A DNA stretch of 62,636 nucleotides from Kangiellaceae bacterium (GTDB taxonomy: Bacteria; Pseudomonadota; Gammaproteobacteria; Enterobacterales; Kangiellaceae). The stretch lies in contig JAPHTP010000132.1 in assembly GCA_026196875.1 (NCBI GenBank), positions 1-62,636 of the forward strand. The letters are read 5' to 3'. Within the stretch, counting starts at the first letter, position 1. Each line of letters begins with the position of its first letter. Below are positions 45,899 to 55,198 of the stretch, in pieces. Both the position numbers and the translations under genes were made by a program. The notes under the pieces are model-generated. The model ran no database searches, was not told the DNA's origin, and worked only from the letters and a program-made list of their open reading frames with translations.

Positions 45899-46246
45899 TT
45901 CAATTCCCAATTAGAGTTCTATCTAACGTTAAAGTTGATGGTTTATTGCAAATATATTCTAAATAAGCACTAAATATGCCAATATTTCACGCATCTCTAA
46001 CTTGTTGATTTTAAAAGATTATGTTCTTGGTCGAAGCTAACTATCAAGTTTAAGTGTTCGCTTTTGAGAAAATAACCTGTCCCACTGTCCGCATATCGGA
46101 CACTTGTTTCGGCCAGTCGCTGTCCAATTAAAGGAAAATAAAACGAGAGAATTCCGAGTGTGGGGTTAGCTAAATTTGCTAAAGCAGGCCGAAACGAAAT
46201 TCGTTATAATCGCCTCGAATTAGCTGTTATACCAATAGAGAAAACA
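45899..46246. other. intergenic region with inverted repeat
   Basis: No gene seen in 348 bp. It contains TGTCCG CATAT CGGACA (46086-46102), perfect 6-bp arms, about 145 bp before the SlyD start, a possible operator or hairpin. An open frame joins from 46160 to SlyD but lacks a ribosome site. Confidence 0.4.
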
Positions 46247-46732
46247 ATGAAAATCGAAAAAGATAAGGTAGTGCTGTTTAAATATCGATTAAGCGACGCG
46301 AACGATTCACTGCTGGAACAAAGTGATGATAAAGTTCCCATGGCTTACTTGCACGGCCATAATAATGTATTGAAAGCACTAGAAAAAGAAATGGATGGGA
46401 AATCTGCGGGGGATAGCTTCTCGGTTACCTTGGCTCCAGAAGATGCTTATGGTCCTGTAAAACCGGATGCAGAACAACGTATTCCAGTAAAGCATTTAAG
46501 TGGTGCTAAAAAATGGAAAAAAGGCATGGTGGGTGTTGTAGAAACTGAGCAAGGAAGACGTCAGGTGACGGTCGTGAAAGTGGGCAAATTTATGGTTACA
46601 GTGGATTTTAATCACCCATTTGCAGGCAAAACCTTAAAGTTCGACGTGGATATTGAAGATGTTCGTGAAGCTACTGGAGAAGAAGTCTCCCATGGGCATG
46701 CTCACGGGCCAGGCGGGCATCACCACCATTAA
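46247..46732 (+). CDS. slyD: FKBP-type peptidyl-prolyl isomerase, SlyD-like
   Basis: A 161-aa cytosolic proline isomerase and chaperone. The start is the ATG at 46247 (MKIEKDKVV), matching SlyD homologues; the upstream frame to 46160 is not used. The FKBP half is split around an insert-in-flap domain (PEDAYGPVKPDAEQRIPVKH region, about 70-125), and the tail GHAHGPGGHHHH binds nickel and other divalent metals in this family. E. coli SlyD helps nickel insertion into hydrogenase; no hydrogenase is seen here. Confidence 0.92.
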   Translation: MKIEKDKVVLFKYRLSDANDSLLEQSDDKVPMAYLHGHNNVLKALEKEMDGKSAGDSFSVTLAPEDAYGPVKPDAEQRIPVKHLSGAKKWKKGMVGVVETEQGRRQVTVVKVGKFMVTVDFNHPFAGKTLKFDVDIEDVREATGEEVSHGHAHGPGGHHHH

Positions 46733-46775
46733 TTTGTTTCAGCAGATTTGATAATTGCGACTGCAGGTCAATAAA

Positions 46776-46798
46776 AAGCTCTCACAGTAAGAGAGCTT
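46776..46798 (+). terminator. hairpin after slyD
   Basis: AAGCTCTC pairs perfectly with GAGAGCTT around 7 nt. The T-run is short, so termination may be partial. Confidence 0.5.
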
Positions 46799-46948
46799 CT
46801 ACAGGATTAGCAATTTTAGAATCTGCGATTTCGCTTCTTATTTGAACTTGCTTTTGTAAATTTATTGCACCGCTGCTCATTTGCACGTTTTTGCTACAAT
46901 CTGTAGATATCGTATCAAACATTAAGTGTCTGTCATCGACCAATTGAA

Positions 46949-47620
46949 TCAAGATTTATCTCTAGACAAGATCCCTTTTTCCCAAGCATGAACTGCAGCC
47001 TGAGTTCTATCTCTTAAATGTAACTTGCTGAGAATATTACTGACATGACAGCGAACGGTTTTAATTGCAATACATAGTTCATCGGCTATCTCGTAATTAT
47101 TCTTTCCCGAACCAATTAATTTTAAAACTTGTAACTCTCTTTCACTAAGTGGACTTGCGGCTGGTTCAGATGTGTAATTGGGCTGCATTTCTTCTACGAT
47201 TCGTTTCGCAACCATTGGGGAAAGCAGTGACTGGCCTAGTGAGGCCTTTTGAATTGCCTGGTAAAGTTCTTTCGGATGAATGTCTTTTAATAAGTAGGAG
47301 AGCGCTCCCGCTTTTATTGCGGGAAAAATGTGCTCGTCGCTATGGAATGAAGTCAGTACGATAATTTTGCATGATGGACAACTTTGTTTTATTTGACGGG
47401 TGGCTTCAATGCCATTAATTCCTTCGCCAAGATTAAGATCCATCAATATAACATCGGGTAACTTTTCGCTGGCATATCGAACTGCCTCGCTACCGGTTCC
47501 GACGCTTGCGATTATTTCAATATCAGTTTGGGCTCCGAGAAAACTCTCTATACCTTGTCGCACAAGGTGATGATCGTCAACTGTCATAACTGATATTTTT
47601 TCATTCACATATTTATTCAT
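46949..47620 (-). CDS. NarL/LuxR-family response regulator
   Basis: A 223-aa regulator. The receiver has DD at 15-16, phospho-acceptor Asp61 in VILMDLNLGEG, LTSFHSD and LLKDI. The C-terminal LuxR helix-turn-helix spans about 157-213: LSERELQVLKLIGSGKNNYE and IKTVRCHVSNILSKL. Its ATG follows the kinase TAG with no gap, so it is the second gene of that operon. The divergent ABC exporter is the likely target. Confidence 0.93.
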   Translation of the reverse strand: MNKYVNEKISVMTVDDHHLVRQGIESFLGAQTDIEIIASVGTGSEAVRYASEKLPDVILMDLNLGEGINGIEATRQIKQSCPSCKIIVLTSFHSDEHIFPAIKAGALSYLLKDIHPKELYQAIQKASLGQSLLSPMVAKRIVEEMQPNYTSEPAASPLSERELQVLKLIGSGKNNYEIADELCIAIKTVRCHVSNILSKLHLRDRTQAAVHAWEKGILSRDKS

Positions 47621-49087
47621 CTATAAAGGGATACTCGCATTTAATACAAAATGGCTAGCCTTATTGGTTGAGCTAATTTTAATGTCGAGACTCCCCTTTA
47701 AGGAATTGATTCTCTTTTCCATAAGGCTGAGTCCTTGTCCATAGCGAAGCTCCGAAGGGCTTACAACAGGGTTGGATACCTGCCATTCAATCTTATTGTC
47801 AGTCTGACTTAATTGAATATTTACCTGATTTGAATTCGAGTGTTTAAAAACATTCTGCAGGGCTTCCATAATACTACGATAGATAGCTAGCTGCTTTGGT
47901 TCTGCAATTTCCGCAATTGGCATTAGATTTTGAGTTACTAAAATGCCTGTCTTAATTTGCCATTTATCAATTGCGTCACTCAGTGCTTTAACTAGATCTT
48001 CCCCAATATGGATCGGATTAAGTGAGACTATCAGATCATTTATTTGAGAAAATGCTTTTTGATTTTGTTCAATACATTGCTGCAAAATTTTTTTTGACTC
48101 TTCGGATTCCGAAGATAACATATGTTCTGCAGTGGAAAGTTTTAGGTTAGTTGCAAATAGTTGTTGTTTCACCGTGTCATGGAGCTCGGCTGCGAGTTGT
48201 TGCCTTTCCTCAATACTAGCTGTCTCTCTTAACTCATTTTGTAGTATACCAAGTTTGTAAGCCATTTGATTAAGTCGGTGGAAAGATTGAGCGATTTCAT
48301 CATTACCCAACACGTTTAATTTAGGTAAAAAATTTCCGTTTTCCCAATGCGCAATTGTAGAATTAAAGTGGCTTAGTTTTTTAGACACGACACGAGCAAC
48401 AATTAACCCCAGTACAAGTGTAGAAGGGATGATCCAAATGAAGCTTGATATTGTATATCCTAATGCGAGCAAAACCGCTTGAAATAAAGGAATGTAGAAT
48501 AGCGGTCCTCGGTCTTGGGAAAATTGCCAGTATTGAGTTGTTATTAGTGCACCAAGTATTTCGCTTTGAGAGTTTAAGATTGGTCTAATCACTAAATAGC
48601 CATTATTTCCAACAGGCTCTATTCCGCTATTATTTCTACCTTCCAGCGCATCTGATAAGTCGTCTCTTGATGCGATGGGTAGTTGATTTCCAATATCTCC
48701 TGGTTGAAGTGGGGAGTTATTTGATTGGGTAACTAAAATTGACTGTTTGTCTACAATTGCAAAAGATTCTAGCGTTAATTCTGTAAACAGCAAGCCATTA
48801 TGTTCTACTCGATGTACACCTTGTGAAATTAGTCGGCTCAAGTGATTATTAGTTTCAAGCAAGACCTGTGAGCCTAATTTAAGCTCAGAGCCACTTCCGA
48901 TGATTTGAGTTATCGGTTTTTCGACTTCTCTTTTTTGCCATTCTCGCACCGGGTATTGGCGCATAGTGTAACTGATATCGGACGTTCCGATTAAGAATAA
49001 CACCAGATGGATCAAGAAACTGGTCAAGAAGCCAATTAAGGTTAACCAGAATATTAGTTTCCATTTCAACGAAAGCCTTGAAAGCAT
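47621..49087 (-). CDS. HisKA_3 sensor histidine kinase
   Basis: A 488-aa NarX/DesK-class kinase. Helix 1 at about 10-32, a periplasmic sensor of about 160 residues, helix 2 at about 205-230, then HAMP. The dimerisation box ERQQLAAELHDTVKQQL has the His at 303. ATPase motifs are EALQNVFKHS (N box) and YGQGLSLMEKRI (G2). It pairs with the downstream regulator. With the divergent ABC genes the layout resembles envelope-stress or peptide-sensing systems (LiaSR-like), which is inference. Confidence 0.91.
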   Translation of the reverse strand: MLSRLSLKWKLIFWLTLIGFLTSFLIHLVLFLIGTSDISYTMRQYPVREWQKREVEKPITQIIGSGSELKLGSQVLLETNNHLSRLISQGVHRVEHNGLLFTELTLESFAIVDKQSILVTQSNNSPLQPGDIGNQLPIASRDDLSDALEGRNNSGIEPVGNNGYLVIRPILNSQSEILGALITTQYWQFSQDRGPLFYIPLFQAVLLALGYTISSFIWIIPSTLVLGLIVARVVSKKLSHFNSTIAHWENGNFLPKLNVLGNDEIAQSFHRLNQMAYKLGILQNELRETASIEERQQLAAELHDTVKQQLFATNLKLSTAEHMLSSESEESKKILQQCIEQNQKAFSQINDLIVSLNPIHIGEDLVKALSDAIDKWQIKTGILVTQNLMPIAEIAEPKQLAIYRSIMEALQNVFKHSNSNQVNIQLSQTDNKIEWQVSNPVVSPSELRYGQGLSLMEKRINSLKGSLDIKISSTNKASHFVLNASIPL

Positions 49088-49150
49088 TCCATTCTAATTT
49101 GTTGTTCATAGATGATTATTATTATAAACCGCTCTTTTGTAATCTGCATC

Positions 49151-49199
49151 GGTCTCTAGACCTAATCAAAATTATCAGAAAATACGCATCAGGCCTGAT
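49151..49199. promoter_or_regulatory. two palindromes in the kinase/ABC divergent promoter region
   Basis: GGTCT CT AGACC (49151-49162) and the 12-bp perfect palindrome ATCAGGCCTGAT (49188-49199) lie between the divergent kinase and ABC genes. They are candidate sites for the NarL-type regulator. Confidence 0.4.
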
Positions 49200-49262
49200 C
49201 CAAAGATAATAATGCTATGTTCAAATAGTAGCCAATTAGTTCTTAAGTATCGGAGTTTCCTG

Positions 49263-50246
49263 TTGGATAAAGTCATTGAAGTAAATCAACTTACCAAGCG
49301 ATTTGGCGAAAAAACCGTATTGCAAAACGTCAGCTTGGAAGTACCGCAAGGCGCTGTATTTGGATTTCTTGGAAACAATGGAGCCGGAAAGTCTACTTTT
49401 ATTCGACTGATCCTAAACCTGCTTAGAGCTGATTATGGGCAAATACATTTGTTTGGAAAGGAGATTGCATTTGGGGAGTTTAGTTACCGCAAAAATCTAG
49501 GCTGTTTGGTTGAATCACCAAGTCTGTATTTACATCTGACACCTACCGAGTATTTGACAATAAGTCAAAAGATAAAGGGGTTATCTAAAACTGCAATTGA
49601 AAGGTCGTTGCATTTAGTTGGCATGCAAAAGTTCGCCAAACAGAAAATGAGGGAGTTTTCCTTAGGGATGAAACAGCGAATAGCTCTGGCAAATGCGCTG
49701 ATGGGAGAACCTAAGCTGCTTATTCTGGATGAACCAACCAATGGGCTCGATCCACGTGGCATACAAGAAATAAGAGAGCTTTTAAAAGATTTGCCCAACC
49801 GATTGCAAACAACCGTTTTTTTATCTAGTCATTTACTTGACGAGATTGAGAAAACAGCAACTCACATAGCAATTTTGGACGAGGGCACAATCAAAGCACA
49901 GTCAACTTTATCTAGGCTTTTGCATGGGCAGAAGGCTTTTCTTGAGATTGATTCTTCCGAAGCTGTTCAGGTTTTTAAAATGTTATCGAAAAATAATTTT
50001 TCACTCGAGCTAAAGTCATCAAGCCGAGTGAAGGTAGTGATTGAAGATGAGTTGGATTGCCCAAGAATTCATCGCCTAATCTTCGAAGCCAATCTTCCTT
50101 TGTTTCAATCTAATTTTATTCGTCCTACCTTAGAAAACATTTTCCTTGATACAACTGGAGACGAATCGACAATTTCCGGCATATCTGACTTGGACAGGTT
50201 TAACTTGACGAGTTTAGTAGTGACCGACAGCCATGCTAGCGTTTAG
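49263..50246 (+). CDS. ABC transporter ATP-binding protein
   Basis: A 327-aa ATPase from a TTG at 49263 with CGGAG at good spacing; an ATG at 49212 in frame is the alternative. Walker A is GNNGAGKST, the signature FSLGMKQR, Walker B LLILDEPTNGLDP, and the switch His is in FLSSHLLDE. A long C-terminal extension (about 220-327) is typical of DrrA/BcrA-type exporters. It is followed after 9 bp by the permease. Likely export of or resistance to a peptide or lipid-active compound. Confidence 0.92.
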   Translation: MDKVIEVNQLTKRFGEKTVLQNVSLEVPQGAVFGFLGNNGAGKSTFIRLILNLLRADYGQIHLFGKEIAFGEFSYRKNLGCLVESPSLYLHLTPTEYLTISQKIKGLSKTAIERSLHLVGMQKFAKQKMREFSLGMKQRIALANALMGEPKLLILDEPTNGLDPRGIQEIRELLKDLPNRLQTTVFLSSHLLDEIEKTATHIAILDEGTIKAQSTLSRLLHGQKAFLEIDSSEAVQVFKMLSKNNFSLELKSSSRVKVVIEDELDCPRIHRLIFEANLPLFQSNFIRPTLENIFLDTTGDESTISGISDLDRFNLTSLVVTDSHASV

Positions 50247-50255
50247 GAGAGCAAT

Positions 50256-50990
50256 ATGTTCAATTTAATCTATCTTGAGTTATTAAAAACCAAAAGAAGC
50301 CTTGCTTTCCTCATGATGCTTTTGTCACCTGCAGCAGTAGTGTTAGTGAACTCATTGTTACTTATTAATAATGAGGGAGCCATGGTAGCAGAGCGGGGTT
50401 GGTCGATCTTCTGGCTTAGCAATTACTCAATGTGGGGCTATTTTACGCTACCACTCTATATAGCGTTAATAACCGCTTTACTAAATGGTATTGAGCATAA
50501 GGTAGGTGGTTGGCGTTCGATGCTAAGTATGCCCCTGAGTCAATGGCAGCTATTTATTGCTAAATTTATTCTGGCTTGGTTGTATGTATTAGGAGCAAAT
50601 CTAGTTCTATTTCTCCAAGTGAGTCTAGTAATCGGCTTGTTTACTCTGGTTGGGTACCAAGGTATAGATTGGTGGAGCCTGGACATCAGTGTCAATCTTG
50701 CTTACACACTAGGTGCTTGTATGGCGATATTAATTATCCAGCATATGGTTAGCTGGCATTGGGAAAATATAGTAGCGCCTCTTACATTAGGAGTTATTGC
50801 AACTATGAGTATTGTACAGGTTGGAAGCTCAAAATATTGGAAATACGACCCTTGGACTTACTTATTAATGGCGACTAATGGTGCTAATAGTGAAAACAGG
50901 CTATGGGCCATAGGTCTTGCCGTCGGTTGCACACTCATATGTCTCGTGATTTCAAAATTTTGGTTGGGGCGACGGGAGATTACTTGCTAA
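50256..50990 (+). CDS. ABC-2 type transporter permease
   Basis: A 244-aa membrane protein with six predicted helices, of the ABC-2 class related to lantibiotic-immunity and bacitracin-type permeases. It starts MFNLIYLELLKTKRSLAF, a hallmark of the group, and has GIEHKVGGWRSMLSMPLSQW in the coupling region. It forms the membrane part of the exporter with the preceding ATPase. GGAG precedes the start. Confidence 0.88.
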   Translation: MFNLIYLELLKTKRSLAFLMMLLSPAAVVLVNSLLLINNEGAMVAERGWSIFWLSNYSMWGYFTLPLYIALITALLNGIEHKVGGWRSMLSMPLSQWQLFIAKFILAWLYVLGANLVLFLQVSLVIGLFTLVGYQGIDWWSLDISVNLAYTLGACMAILIIQHMVSWHWENIVAPLTLGVIATMSIVQVGSSKYWKYDPWTYLLMATNGANSENRLWAIGLAVGCTLICLVISKFWLGRREITC

Positions 50991-51038
50991 ACTTGGTTTT
51001 ACATTAAACCTCGGCTACAACATGTGGAGACAGTTGAT

Positions 51039-51704
51039 ATGTCTAAAGTTGTTTTAATTACCGGTGCGAATCGTGGGATTGGTTTAAGTCTAAGTAAAGT
51101 TTATATTGCACGTGGTGAAACCGTAATTGGCGTGTGTAGGAATTCTTCCGATGAACTTGAAAAAAGCGGCGCAGAAGTAATCGATGGTGTCGATGTAGCA
51201 ACACTGGAAGGCTGTGATCGACTAAAAGAAGAACTGGGTAATAAATCTGTCGATATCCTAATCAACAACGCAGGAATTCTGCGAGGCACCAGCTTAGAGA
51301 ACTTGGATTTTGAACTGATATTAGCTCAGTTTGAAGTGAATGCTGTAGCACCGCTCAGAGTTGTAAGTGCATTAAAAGATAATATTCACTCAGGTGCCAA
51401 AATCGCAATGATCACCAGTCGAATGGGATCGATTGACGATAATGACTCTGGCGGTTCTTACGGGTATCGTATGTCGAAAACGGCTTTAAATGCGGCAGGT
51501 AAATCATTAGCAATCGACCTTAAGCCTAAGGGAATTGCGGTTGCTTTGTTGCATCCAGGTTGGGTTAATACTGAAATGGTAAATTTCAACGGACTGATTG
51601 AACCAGAAGAGTCCGCCGCCGGTTTAATTGCTCGTATCGATGCACTAAATCTAGATAATACTGGCGGATTCTGGCATTCCAACGGCGATGAGCTTCCCTG
51701 GTAA
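51039..51704 (+). CDS. short-chain dehydrogenase/reductase
   Basis: A 221-aa classical SDR. The ATG at 51039 has GGAG upstream; the in-frame GTG at 51024 overlaps that site. Cofactor motif TGANRGIG, NNAG in ILINNAGIL, catalytic Ser in ITSRMGSI, and YxxxK in YGYRMSKTAL. Similar to the CsgA/sniffer-like short SDRs. Substrate unknown. It is 48 bp after the ABC permease on the same strand and may share its transcript. Confidence 0.9.
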   Translation: MSKVVLITGANRGIGLSLSKVYIARGETVIGVCRNSSDELEKSGAEVIDGVDVATLEGCDRLKEELGNKSVDILINNAGILRGTSLENLDFELILAQFEVNAVAPLRVVSALKDNIHSGAKIAMITSRMGSIDDNDSGGSYGYRMSKTALNAAGKSLAIDLKPKGIAVALLHPGWVNTEMVNFNGLIEPEESAAGLIARIDALNLDNTGGFWHSNGDELPW

Positions 51705-51790
51705 GATATATTCTTTCCCCCCGCCCCAAAAAAAAATTTATAACAAACAGTTAAGCTCTTTTCGGGGGGGATTGAATTCAAACTAGGTGG

Positions 51791-53836
51791 TTAAACACAA
51801 ATATTGGGAATTTCTTGTGGTTTAACAGGTTTCGACAGATAGAAGCCTTGTACCAGATCGCAATTATGTTCGATAAGAAAGTTCAATTGCTCTTCAGTTT
51901 CAACTCCTTCTGCCACCAACTCAAGCCCTAAACTGTGTGCCAAGATAACCGTTGAACGAACGATACCTTCACTGGCTGCATTAGAGTTAAGACTTTGAAT
52001 GAACATGCCGTCAAGCTTTAATGTGTCTGCCGGGAAGTTCTGAATGTATTGTAGAGAAGAGTATCCGGTACCAAAGTCATCAATAGCAATTTGCGCACCC
52101 ATTTCTTTGAGCGCTTTTAAGGTCTCAATGGTCCGTTCAGTGTGCTCAACAAAAACTGCCTCGGTAATTTCAATTTCAATTTGTTTGGCACTTACTTGAT
52201 TAATGATCAATTCTTCCTTTAAGTGTTCAAGCAGCGTATCACTAATCAGATGGCCTGCAGAAACATTGATGGCGATAGTTAGATCTTTAACTCCTACCTT
52301 GTTCCAAAGCGCGATCTGTTTACAAACTTCTGAAATAACCCATAAGTCTATTTGATTAATTAAACCGGTTTCTTCGGCAATAGGGATGAAGACTCCGGGA
52401 GAGATCTCTCCAAGTTGAGGGTTGTTCCAACGTAGTAGTGCCTCGGCATTGCGGTAAGTATTTTCTTTTAGTCGCTTTTGCGGTTGGTACATTAAATAGA
52501 GCTCACCATTTTCGATGGCGCTACGTAGGTTGCTCTCAATTTCAAGTCGCTCTAGAGAAGTCTGGTTCATTTCTTGAGAATAAAAGCTGAAATTTCCGGG
52601 TCCCTTTTCTTTTGCGTGATACATACTAATGTCGGCGTTCTTAAGCAGAATTTTATCGTCTTCACCATCTTGCGGATAAATGCTAATGCCGATCGAAGTC
52701 GACATATGTAGTATGTGGTCCTGCAATCTGAATGGTGTTTTAAAACAATCTATAATTCGGTTCGCAGAACGCGCGGCATCCTTAGGTGACTTTAAGTTTT
52801 CCAACAAGAAAACAAACTCGTCGCCGCCGAGTCGAGCCACCGTATCACCCTGGCGGGAAACTTTAGATAATCTTTTAGCGACTTCTTTGAGTAGTTGATC
52901 TCCATTTTGGTGACCCAAGTTATCGTTTATAACCTTAAAGCGATCAAGGTCGAGGAACAACAGAGCTAAGATTGATTTGGAGCGAGACGATTTAGAGATT
53001 GCCTGATGTAGTCTGTCGACGAGTAAGTAGCGATTAGGCAAGCCGGTTAATGAGTCAAAATGGGCTTTTTGATAGAGTTGTTCCGTCCTTACTTCGACTA
53101 ATCGTTGTAACTGTTTTCCATGCATGGTGAGATCGTTTTCACGTTCCTGCACGGCGTCTAGCATTTGGTTAAATCCTTTAATCAGTCTTCCAACTTCGTC
53201 GTCGCTTCTCGGTTTCAAGCGTTTTTCAAAATTACCGGTTTTATATATGTTATTTATGTGGCTCACCATTCGACGGATAGGGTGGGTGAGTAGTTTCTGG
53301 AATTGGCCCGCAGCGAAAATTGAGAGCACACTCATTACAACCAAAAGAATTCCAATAAATGCCCAGGTTTCAAGATTTACCGGGAGCAACTGATCTTTGT
53401 TATGTTTAACATACACGTAGCCTAATAGCTTACCCCCATCTGTGATGGGTTGGTTGATTATGTATTCATCGTCGGAAACGATAAGCTGTTGGCTTAAATC
53501 TGCTTCTGGTAAAGGAAGCCCTGGTGTTCGGGCATAATAACCCAACACACTGCCATTGGTTTGAAATATGGCTGCAGTGTTGACTGACGGACTTTTGCCG
53601 AAAGATGCTGCTAATTGATCGGCTTGCTCATTATTAAAGGAGCGTAGGGCAACTTTAGCTTTTTCGCCTACCAACATGGCTTGGTTTTGAGCTGTACCTA
53701 ATTTTAAAGAATTGGAATTGGCTTCAATTACAAAAAGGATGAATCCACCAATTAATGCCAAAGTTAGCATTATGATGGTTATCATCATTACGGATAATTT
53801 AATCCGAAAAGAAGTTGGGGCGCGTTTATTTTTCAC
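51791..53836 (-). CDS. HAMP-GGDEF-EAL c-di-GMP protein
   Basis: A 681-aa membrane protein with helix 1 at about 13-35, a periplasmic domain of about 120 residues, helix 2 at about 160-180, HAMP (about 182-235), GGDEF with intact motif at 337-341 (RLGGDEFVFLL) and EAL with intact motif (AEALLRW, Glu465). DDFGTGYSS and the EGVE loop are also present. Both cyclase and phosphodiesterase sites look functional, so which activity dominates is not predictable from sequence. Monocistronic. Confidence 0.92.
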   Translation of the reverse strand: MKNKRAPTSFRIKLSVMMITIIMLTLALIGGFILFVIEANSNSLKLGTAQNQAMLVGEKAKVALRSFNNEQADQLAASFGKSPSVNTAAIFQTNGSVLGYYARTPGLPLPEADLSQQLIVSDDEYIINQPITDGGKLLGYVYVKHNKDQLLPVNLETWAFIGILLVVMSVLSIFAAGQFQKLLTHPIRRMVSHINNIYKTGNFEKRLKPRSDDEVGRLIKGFNQMLDAVQERENDLTMHGKQLQRLVEVRTEQLYQKAHFDSLTGLPNRYLLVDRLHQAISKSSRSKSILALLFLDLDRFKVINDNLGHQNGDQLLKEVAKRLSKVSRQGDTVARLGGDEFVFLLENLKSPKDAARSANRIIDCFKTPFRLQDHILHMSTSIGISIYPQDGEDDKILLKNADISMYHAKEKGPGNFSFYSQEMNQTSLERLEIESNLRSAIENGELYLMYQPQKRLKENTYRNAEALLRWNNPQLGEISPGVFIPIAEETGLINQIDLWVISEVCKQIALWNKVGVKDLTIAINVSAGHLISDTLLEHLKEELIINQVSAKQIEIEITEAVFVEHTERTIETLKALKEMGAQIAIDDFGTGYSSLQYIQNFPADTLKLDGMFIQSLNSNAASEGIVRSTVILAHSLGLELVAEGVETEEQLNFLIEHNCDLVQGFYLSKPVKPQEIPNICV

Positions 53837-54138
53837 TGCTTAATTATTATCGTTAGAATTATCATTACGCAACTTAGAAGTGCGTTATAAGATATTTATT
53901 AGAATAACCTAAAATTTAGCTAAGGCAATAAGTATTCGACATTTGCTATTCCTTTTTTAGATAAAAAGAATTTTAGTATAATTTTTAGGCCGATGTTAAG
54001 TTTGTTTTGAGATGTGGTGTTATTTTTCGATTTTATTTTGAAATATCGTTAAGAATCGTTGATAAATAAGGGTTAGGAGCGGCTTTGCAAATATGTTAAA
54101 GTAGCGCCGGCTTAAATTAATTGAAATGAGGACTGAAG
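53837..54138. other. divergent intergenic region with promoter-like elements
   Basis: No gene seen in 302 bp of AT-rich DNA. It has a perfect TATAAT at 53977-53982 facing the cystathionine genes, with a poor -35. GATAAT-type sequence lies near 53845-53868 just upstream of the GGDEF-EAL start. Confidence 0.4.
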
Positions 54139-55125
54139 ATGTCTCATCGCCCTACACTGAATGTTCATGATAACGCACTGGAATTGATCGGAAATACGCC
54201 TATGGTCGAGTTAACTCAGCTTGATACTGGGCCTTGCCGGTTGTTCGCCAAGTTGGAACTGCAAAATCCGACAGGTTCCATCAAAGATCGGATTGCCTTA
54301 AAAATGATCGATACTGCAGAAAAGCAAGGTTTGCTTAAACCTGGTGACACAATTGTCGAAGCAACTGCAGGCAATACCGGATTGGGTTTGGCTTTGGTAG
54401 CTGCACAAAAAGGTTATCCTTTGGTAATTGTGCTTCCAGATAAGATGAGCATGGAGAAGGAATATAACCTTCGCGCTATGGGGGCCGAAGTAATACGAAC
54501 ACGTTCAGACGTAAACAAGGGCCATCCTCAACATTATCAAGACTTGGCCGAATCGATTGCCGAAGAAAGAGGCGCATTTTACGTAAACCAATTTGGAAAT
54601 CCGGCCAATGTTGCAGCTCATTATGAGACCACTGCACCAGAAATATGGGAACAAATGCAAGGAGAGTTAGATGCATTTGTATGCGGAGTTGGCTCGAGTG
54701 GTACTTTGTCTGGCGTTGGTAAATTCCTTAAAGAGAAAAATGAGCAGATCGAAATGGTACTGGCAGATCCTAATGGTTCAATTTTGGCACCATTAATTAA
54801 TACTGGAGTTGCTCCGGAGCCGGGTAGCTGGCTGGTTGAAGGGATTGGTGAAGACTTCATTCCTTCAATTTGTAATTTAGACCTGGTTGATAAGGCATAT
54901 ACCATAACCGATAAGCAGGCAATGTTGGCTTCGCGCGAACTACTGCTTAAAGAAGGGATCATGGCTGGGTCATCGACTGGCGTATTATTGCAGGCTGCGT
55001 TAAATTATTGCCGGGAACAAACAGAGCCTAAGAAAGTGGTTACTTTAGTGTGTGACACTGGTAATCGTTACCTGTCAAAACTGTACAGTGATGACTGGAT
55101 GAAACAGCAAGGATTTTTAGATTAG
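54139..55125 (+). CDS. cystathionine beta-synthase (PLP-dependent)
   Basis: A 328-aa fold-type II PLP enzyme. The PLP lysine is Lys49 in TGSIKDR, the phosphate cup is GSSGT and the substrate loop is EATAGNTG. The C-terminal CDTGNRYLSKLYSDDWM is characteristic of CBS rather than CysK. It has no regulatory CBS-pair domain. It condenses homocysteine with serine (or O-acetylserine) to cystathionine. ATGAGGA precedes the ATG. The next gene acts on cystathionine, so the pair forms a reverse transsulfuration route. Confidence 0.87.
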   Translation: MSHRPTLNVHDNALELIGNTPMVELTQLDTGPCRLFAKLELQNPTGSIKDRIALKMIDTAEKQGLLKPGDTIVEATAGNTGLGLALVAAQKGYPLVIVLPDKMSMEKEYNLRAMGAEVIRTRSDVNKGHPQHYQDLAESIAEERGAFYVNQFGNPANVAAHYETTAPEIWEQMQGELDAFVCGVGSSGTLSGVGKFLKEKNEQIEMVLADPNGSILAPLINTGVAPEPGSWLVEGIGEDFIPSICNLDLVDKAYTITDKQAMLASRELLLKEGIMAGSSTGVLLQAALNYCREQTEPKKVVTLVCDTGNRYLSKLYSDDWMKQQGFLD

Positions 55126-55198
55126 TAGACTTTTTAGGTTAATCTATTAGTCTTGTTGAATTAAAGCTATTGGTTGTATTTAAATAGTCATCTAAAAG

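Noticed and set aside
53842-53868. Fur-like sequence upstream of the GGDEF-EAL gene
   Set aside because: Only about 12 of 19 consensus positions and no clean dyad, in DNA so AT-rich that this is expected by chance.
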